Below are positions 30,775 to 34,986 of a DNA stretch of 34,986 nucleotides, piece after piece. The notes under the pieces are model-generated. The model was not told where the DNA came from, searched no databases, and worked only from the letters and a program-made list of their open reading frames with translations. The DNA comes from an uncultured Coriobacteriaceae bacterium (lineage in GTDB: Bacteria; Actinomycetota; Coriobacteriia; Coriobacteriales; Coriobacteriaceae): the NCBI GenBank assembly GCA_949298635.1, contig CASFXG010000010.1, forward strand, positions 1-34,986, given 5' to 3'. The position numbers and the translations under genes are program-made. How positions within the stretch are numbered: the first letter of the stretch is position 1; each line of letters begins with the position of its first letter.

Positions 30775-31752
30775 TTAGTACGCGAGGCTCTCGGGCGCGA
30801 GGACACCCTCAATAAGGGCGAGGAATACGGTGAGCGAGAGGAGGTCGGCGGCTCCGCCGGGGCTCACGTTCTGCCGGATGAGTTCGGCATCGTATGCATC
30901 GAGTGCGACGACGAGCGCTTCATCCTCGAGGTTTGCCGCATCGAGCTCCGTACAGAACTGTCGATGCTCCACGAGTGCCTGCTCGCCACCGCGGTGCACG
31001 ACGTTCGTGTCTTCGAGCAACGACATCGTCTTCACGAGTGTGCGCAGCAGCAGCATGCGGGCGGAGCCGGAAGCGGGGGACGACGTGTAAGCGGAAGATT
31101 GCGTCGTTCGATCTTCGCGCGCGCCGGCACGCTCGCGCACATACGGCAGCAAGACCTCGCGCACGAGCGGATAGCCCTGGGCCGCCTCGCCACGTACGCC
31201 CTGCATGCCGTGAGCACAAAGCGCGCGCTCCCCATGGGTGAGGTGCTGGTCGCCTCGCTGCATGCGGCCGCGCAGCGCCTCCCGATCTCGGTCGAAAAGA
31301 AGCCTGCCCATATGGGCGACGTTGCGAAGCACGAGGTCGGTTTCGGCGGGCTGGAGCGGCAGGCAGCGACCTTCGGAAAGATATGCGCCCGTCGCACCCA
31401 GGATGAGGGCGAGCGAGAAGTTCGCCCCCTTGTGCGTGTTCACGCCATCGGTCGCCGCGAACATGGCTTGTTCGGCGCGGATGCCCACGTGGCGCAGCTC
31501 GATTGCGAGCACCTCGGGATTGGCGTCGCCGTGCAATGCCGTTTGCAGCCCCGCTGCGGCATAGGCGCAAAACGACTCTTCAAGCGCGTTGGCACTCGCC
31601 ATGAAGGTCTCGATGGACATATCGGTGTGAGCGCCGTTGCCCAGGGCATCGACGAGTCCGGGTTTAGGCGTGAGCCGCGCCTCGGCGACGAGCGCCGTAC
31701 GCGCGAGGTGTCCCAAATGGGCTGCGAGTTTCGCGTTGTTATCGAATACCAC
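30775..31752 (-). CDS. citG: triphosphoribosyl-dephospho-CoA synthase (CitG)
   Basis: A 325-residue protein of the CitG/MdcB family, which makes 2'-(5''-triphosphoribosyl)-3'-dephospho-CoA, the precursor of the citrate lyase prosthetic group. Seen: TPKPGLVD (28-35), DGVNTHKGANFSLAL with the family HKG, and near the end SPGGAADLLSLTVFL. With citC next door it belongs to citrate lyase rather than malonate decarboxylase. The start is GTG 31750-31752, with an AAGGAA upstream. This makes it overlap the end of the GntR gene by 14 bases, so the two are co-translated. The frame is open farther upstream but that part overlaps the GntR gene. Confidence 0.88.
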   Translation of the reverse strand: MVFDNNAKLAAHLGHLARTALVAEARLTPKPGLVDALGNGAHTDMSIETFMASANALEESFCAYAAAGLQTALHGDANPEVLAIELRHVGIRAEQAMFAATDGVNTHKGANFSLALILGATGAYLSEGRCLPLQPAETDLVLRNVAHMGRLLFDRDREALRGRMQRGDQHLTHGERALCAHGMQGVRGEAAQGYPLVREVLLPYVRERAGAREDRTTQSSAYTSSPASGSARMLLLRTLVKTMSLLEDTNVVHRGGEQALVEHRQFCTELDAANLEDEALVVALDAYDAELIRQNVSPGGAADLLSLTVFLALIEGVLAPESLAY

Positions 31753-32440
31753 AGTTCGACATTTCCTTGCTGACCACGGTGTACGAATTCGCAAGATGCT
31801 CGCGCACGACCTGCTCGATCTTCTCTTCCGGCCCGAAGCGCATGGCAAGGTAGATGCCCCAGTGCTCGTCGAGTGCCTTGCTGCGACGTAGGTCGGGCTT
31901 AGCCGAGACGTTCCTGAAGTAGCGCGTGTATGCCTGGAGGGGCTCGAGGATGCTCTGCAGGCGCGGGGAATGGGCCTTCTTATAGATGAGATCGTTGAAG
32001 TCGTTCCAGTTCTGTAGCACGCCTTGGATATCGCCTGCAGCGTTCAGGCGTTGACCCTCTTCGAGCAGAAGGCGCATCTCCTCGAAATCTGCCTCGGTCA
32101 TGTTGCGCGCGGCCTTCGTGGCGGCGAGCGTTTCGAGCACCACACGGATCTCGAACGTCTCCTCGGCATCGTGCATGCTCACGCCGAGTACGGTGATGCC
32201 GCTGCCGGTTTTTCGCTCGACGAGCTGCTCGGAGGCGAGCTGGTCGAGGGCGGAGCGGATGGGCGTGCGGCTGATATGCAGCGCCTGCGATAGCTGTTTC
32301 TCGTTGATAATCGTTCCGGCGGGGATGCGCCCGCTGGTGATCGCTTGGCGAAAGGCGTCATAGACAACATTCTTGAGCGGGGCGTTTCTCGTCATATCGA
32401 GGAACTCGCATAAGGTAAGCATCAGCTCGTCGGTATTCAT
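31739..32440 (-). CDS. GntR-family (FadR/FCD) transcriptional regulator
   Basis: A 233-residue GntR regulator. The winged HTH is at about 18-85 (VYDAFRQAITSGRIPAGTII, then SQALHISRTPIRSALDQLAS). The FCD domain follows (~95-225) with FEIRVVLETLAATKAA and RLLLEEGQRLNAAGD. FCD members bind small carboxylic acids, commonly with a metal. AGAGGGG precedes the ATG. It is transcribed with citG, whose start overlaps its end. A palindrome next to a -10 box upstream suggests autoregulation. Confidence 0.9.
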   Translation of the reverse strand: MNTDELMLTLCEFLDMTRNAPLKNVVYDAFRQAITSGRIPAGTIINEKQLSQALHISRTPIRSALDQLASEQLVERKTGSGITVLGVSMHDAEETFEIRVVLETLAATKAARNMTEADFEEMRLLLEEGQRLNAAGDIQGVLQNWNDFNDLIYKKAHSPRLQSILEPLQAYTRYFRNVSAKPDLRRSKALDEHWGIYLAMRFGPEEKIEQVVREHLANSYTVVSKEMSNCGIR

Positions 32441-32481
32441 GCGGTGCCCCTCTCTTATATGAAGGCTCGACAGATCACGAA

Positions 32482-32502
32482 ATTATCTGCTACCACGTAG
32501 CA
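32482..32502 (-). promoter_or_regulatory. promoter -10 and candidate GntR operator
   Basis: On the minus strand GATAAT (32482-32487) fits a -10. Directly upstream is the 6+6 palindrome TGCTAC-CAC-GTAGCA (32488-32502), in the spacer between -35 and -10, where a repressor would block RNA polymerase. It lies 48-62 bases before the GntR start codon. Confidence 0.5.
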
Positions 32503-32595
32503 TAAAGCATCGCAGGTTGCCGCGTCGACATTGTGATATTCCATTTTGGAAGAGCTGGGCTCCGGAGAATGACACATTTGAGAAGGTGTACAACA

Positions 32596-32626
32596 AGCCC
32601 GCGGCCACCCAGGGCAGCCGCGGGCT
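32596..32626 (-). terminator. hairpin between the citrate transporter gene and the GntR gene
   Basis: AGCCCGCGGC (32596-32605) is perfectly complementary to GCCGCGGGCT (32617-32626), with an 11-base loop. Read leftward it would end the citrate transporter transcript, though it is followed by TGTTGT rather than a clean U run. Confidence 0.6.
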
Positions 32627-32704
32627 CGAGAAAGGAGACACAAGTGCGTAGCGCGCGAGGCATGCATGGTGCGCGCGGAGCACCTTGTTACGCGATGCTT
32701 CCCG

Positions 32705-34072
32705 CTACTGAGCGATGTAGAACGGGATGGCGCCGGTCGCCATGATCGCCACGACGAAGATCACGAAGATCACGGCAGCCCACTTGCCAGCGGCGCGCTG
32801 CCATTCGCCCAGATCCTGGTCCGTAAGACGCAGGAGCAGGTAGATGAAGGCGGTGAGTGGCGAGAGCAGGTGGAAGGCCTGGCCCATGACGGAGGCGAGG
32901 GCCATCTGCATGGGGGTGAAGCCGTAGGCATAGCCAGCCTCGCAGAGCGCGGGCATGACGCCGAAGTAGAAGCCGTCGTTCGAGATGAAGAACGTACCGG
33001 GCGCGGAGATGAGGGACACGATGAGGCCCCAGAAGCCAGCGAGCTGCTCGGGGATGACCGCGATGAGCGACTGCGCGATGGCGTCGGACATGGAGAGGCC
33101 GAGCTCGGTATCGCCGGAGAAGAGACCCATGAAGATGCCGGCGCCGAAGATGAGGATGACGACCTGCACCGCGTCGCCGCCGTTAGCACCGATGCGCGCG
33201 GACTGATCCTTGAGGTTGGGGTAGTTCACGAGGAGCGCGATGATGGTGCCCACGATGAAGAGCATCTGGTTGGGCAGGGCGATGGCCTCGATGAACGAAC
33301 CGGCCACGAGCCAAGCGATGAGCACGACGGTCATGATGACGTTGAAGAGCCAGTTCTGCGGACGGCGAAGCTCGATGGTCTCGGGGTCGTCGATGGCGCA
33401 GAGCTCGTCGATCTCCTCCTGGGTGAACTCGGTGATGCCCAGGCGCGCACGCTCCTTGCGACCCATGTAGGGCGCAACGACCGCGGCGACGAAGATGACG
33501 GAGATGATCATGCCGGGCATGAGGTAGGCGAGGATGTCGCCACCGGCGCCGGTGACCGCCATGGCGCGCGCGGTGGGGCCGCCCCAGGGCAGGAGGTTCA
33601 TGATCGTGTTCTGGAGGATGACCAGGACCGCGAGGTTCATCTTCTTCATGCCGAGCTTCTCATAGATGGGGAGGAACGCGGCGCAGCAGACGAGCGTCGT
33701 GGTGGTGCCGTCGCCGTTAAGCGAGATGGCAGCGGCGACGACGGCGGTCGCGATGAGGACCTTCATGGGGTCGCCCTTGGCGAACTCGATCATCTTCTTG
33801 GTGATGGGGTCGAAGAGACCCGCGTCGAGCATGATCGAGAAGTAGAGGATCGCGAAGAGCAGCAGGACGCCGGTGTTGGCGGTCGTGCCGATGCCGTTCA
33901 TGACCCAGTCGCCTAGGAGCGTCCACTTGTCGATGTTGCCTGTGAGAAGGAGCATGAGGAACGCGAAGATCATCGGGATCGTGACGAGAGCCACGAGCGG
34001 CGAGAGCTTCTTGGTCATGACGACCGCCATGAAGACGGCGATCATCACCCATGCGAGGATGGTTACTACCAT
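32705..34072 (-). CDS. citrate:cation symporter, CitMHS family
   Basis: A 455-residue membrane protein of the CitMHS family (TC 2.A.11), like CitM and CitH of Bacillus, which carry citrate in complex with a divalent metal ion. About 11-12 hydrophobic helices are seen. Family-type segments are ISLNGDGTTTTLVCCAAFLP, LPWGGPTARAMAV, and FGAGIFMGLFSGD. Near the end, GTFFISNDGFYFGVMPALCE and PLTAFIYLLLRL fit the family. ATG 34072 (AAAGGG upstream) is preferred over a GTG at 34081, three codons earlier. It is placed beside CitC and CitG and diverges from a decarboxylase-type gene pair, so citrate import to feed fermentation is the likely role. Confidence 0.88.
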   Translation of the reverse strand: MVVTILAWVMIAVFMAVVMTKKLSPLVALVTIPMIFAFLMLLLTGNIDKWTLLGDWVMNGIGTTANTGVLLLFAILYFSIMLDAGLFDPITKKMIEFAKGDPMKVLIATAVVAAAISLNGDGTTTTLVCCAAFLPIYEKLGMKKMNLAVLVILQNTIMNLLPWGGPTARAMAVTGAGGDILAYLMPGMIISVIFVAAVVAPYMGRKERARLGITEFTQEEIDELCAIDDPETIELRRPQNWLFNVIMTVVLIAWLVAGSFIEAIALPNQMLFIVGTIIALLVNYPNLKDQSARIGANGGDAVQVVILIFGAGIFMGLFSGDTELGLSMSDAIAQSLIAVIPEQLAGFWGLIVSLISAPGTFFISNDGFYFGVMPALCEAGYAYGFTPMQMALASVMGQAFHLLSPLTAFIYLLLRLTDQDLGEWQRAAGKWAAVIFVIFVVAIMATGAIPFYIAQ

Positions 34073-34570
34073 TGCCTTCACCCTTTCTTATCCATGCCGG
34101 TTACAGCATACGGTGGCTTGCGATAGGTGCAGCATTCGCAAGCGCCCGAAATCCGAAAGCAAAATAGCGCTCATTCCTCAGCGGAATGGCGAGATATGCC
34201 CAGAGGGAACACCGGAAGAACAATCCGAGCACACAGGGCAGCAAAATCGCAGGTCATAGTTGAGCGGACAAGAACACGGACGAACGCATGGTTGAAAGAT
34301 GCCGTTTACGGACGAATTTCGACCGTTCGCCGCTGCGCTGGTATGTTTTTGAAGGTTCAAGATGGGTCGGTGTGGGTTGTCCAATCATGCTGAGACGAAC
34401 GGAAAGACGAGGTCAAGGCCGTAAAACATCGGAAAGACACCCACGTACACGTGAGAACAGCAAAAGTGCAGCGTTATGAACAAGATAGACCTTAAGGTTA
34501 TGACCATACGTCATGGCAAGAACGGCGCGGCGTGCAAGTGCTGAGCCGAAAGAAGCGTCGAGGGAGGCGT
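34073..34570. promoter_or_regulatory. divergent control region of the citrate transporter and decarboxylase genes
   Basis: A 498-base region with no credible gene. Two features stand out: a 7-bp inverted repeat GCTTGCG (34116-34122) / CGCAAGC (34137-34143), 44-71 bases upstream of the transporter start; and ATGAC (34500-34504) / GTCAT (34510-34514), about 60 bases upstream of the rightward gene. They could be sites for the LysR or GntR regulator. The rest looks unstructured and less GC-rich than the genes around it. Confidence 0.35.
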
Positions 34571-34933
34571 ATGGGGCTTTTCGATTGGCTGAGGAATCGC
34601 AAGGGATCGCAAACGCTGGCTGCTGCTGATTCGGCGAATGACCCGGCTGCCAATGGTACGGCTGTGTCGGATGATGGCTGGGAGGAGCTGCCGATCTATG
34701 TTTCCGCCAATCCCCGCGAGCACATGCACGCGGTGGTGATTGCGTCTGCGATCGCGGCGGATGCACGGGCGCAGAGCGCGATGACGCTTCGTAGCGTGAA
34801 CGTCGCTAACCCCGAGTACCAAACGGTGGCATGCATCGCATCGGCGATCGCTGCAGGTGCGTTGGAGCAGAGCAAGCTGGTAGTGAAGAAGATATATAAG
34901 AAGACGGCAACGGAGGATAACCATGCTGCGTAA
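34571..34933 (+). CDS. small protein preceding a biotin carrier, possible OadG-like decarboxylase subunit
   Basis: A 120-residue protein. ATG 34571 has GGGAGG upstream; an earlier in-frame ATG at 34532 lacks one. The N-terminus MGLFDWLRNRKG is amphipathic, not a membrane helix. The C-terminal half holds two copies of an ASAIAA helix motif (VVIASAIAADARAQ and CIASAIAAGALEQ) and ends in a basic segment VVKKIYKK. The gamma/delta (OadG-like) subunits of sodium-pump decarboxylases have a similar A-I-A-A helix, but also an N-terminal membrane helix that is missing here. Its end overlaps the next gene, a biotin carrier, by 11 bases, which supports a role in a biotin-dependent carboxylase/decarboxylase. 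The identification is tentative. Confidence 0.55.
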   Translation: MGLFDWLRNRKGSQTLAAADSANDPAANGTAVSDDGWEELPIYVSANPREHMHAVVIASAIAADARAQSAMTLRSVNVANPEYQTVACIASAIAAGALEQSKLVVKKIYKKTATEDNHAA

Positions 34934-34986
34934 GTTCAAGATCTCGATCGACGGAACCCAGTACCTGGTGGAGATGGAGGAGGTCG
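34923..34986 (+). CDS. biotin/lipoyl carrier protein, 5' end only
   Basis: The ATG at 34923 follows GGAGG by six bases. The 21 residues in the window begin MLRKFKISIDGTQYLVEME, the typical first strands of a biotin carboxyl carrier subunit of methylmalonyl-CoA, glutaconyl-CoA or oxaloacetate decarboxylases (compare KYKVTVNGKEYEVEVEE). The biotin-accepting Lys (MKM) would be past the edge. It overlaps the previous gene by 11 bases. Together with the citrate genes it suggests oxaloacetate decarboxylation downstream of citrate lyase, but this cannot be decided from so little sequence. Confidence 0.6.
   Translation, partial: MLRKFKISIDGTQYLVEMEEV

Noticed and set aside
1-34986. CRISPR arrays, prophage, insertion sequences, rRNA and tRNA genes
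   Set aside because: No regularly spaced direct repeats, no transposase, integrase or phage structural genes and no tRNA-like folds were seen when reading both strands.

Overview
The window looks like the chromosome of a high-GC, anaerobic, gut-type actinobacterium, most like Coriobacteriia (Collinsella/Olsenella relatives). This is inferred from base composition and gene content, not from a marker gene. No rRNA, tRNA, CRISPR array, transposase or phage gene was seen. Coding density is high. The spaces between genes hold several long palindromes that recur within the window.

Left third (1-11.7 kb): a purine/ureide catabolism island. A PucR-type regulator and the 3' part of an alpha/beta hydrolase gene read leftward. 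Diverging from them is a rightward series: a single 1001-residue protein joining the FdrA (AllF) and DUF1116 (AllG) parts of oxamate transcarbamylase, AllH (DUF2877), two DAACS-type carboxylate symporters, a ureidoglycolate dehydrogenase (AllD type, with a frameshift near its 3' end) and a carbamate kinase. Together these would import a ureide acid, oxidise ureidoglycolate to oxalurate, split oxalurate phosphorolytically to oxamate and carbamoyl phosphate, and make ATP from the latter. No allantoinase or allantoate hydrolase is present in the window.

Middle (11.7-20 kb): a group of membrane proteins that begin with a cytoplasmic zinc ribbon. One is a multi-pass protein. One is a very large protein anchored at both ends, carrying a thermolysin-like (M4) protease domain and a von Willebrand A domain outside the cell. 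Two are tandem paralogues with one membrane helix. A leftward membrane-anchored C39-like cysteine peptidase follows.

Then (20-27.4 kb) come rightward housekeeping-type genes: a zinc-dependent phospholipase C-like protein, a UMF1-family MFS permease, a QueT-like S component for a queuosine precursor, a glycosyltransferase overlapping a LytS-type histidine kinase, its LytTR response regulator, and a YfcE-type phosphodiesterase.

Right end (27.4-35 kb): a citrate-fermentation region. Leftward genes encode an AbrB-family membrane protein, citrate lyase ligase (CitC), a LysR regulator, CitG, a GntR/FCD regulator and a CitMHS citrate transporter. Rightward, a small protein and the start of a biotin carrier suggest a sodium-pump or carboxylase-type decarboxylase operon running off the edge. 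The citrate lyase subunits CitD, CitE and CitF are not in the window.

The most unusual signals are (i) a family of long near-perfect inverted repeats with shared arms and shared loop sequence, one of which supplies the stop codon of its neighbour; (ii) the zinc-ribbon, M4, VWA double-anchored protein and its neighbours; (iii) the AllF-AllG fusion in a compact oxalurate pathway; and (iv) a leader with four successive hairpins before the second symporter.
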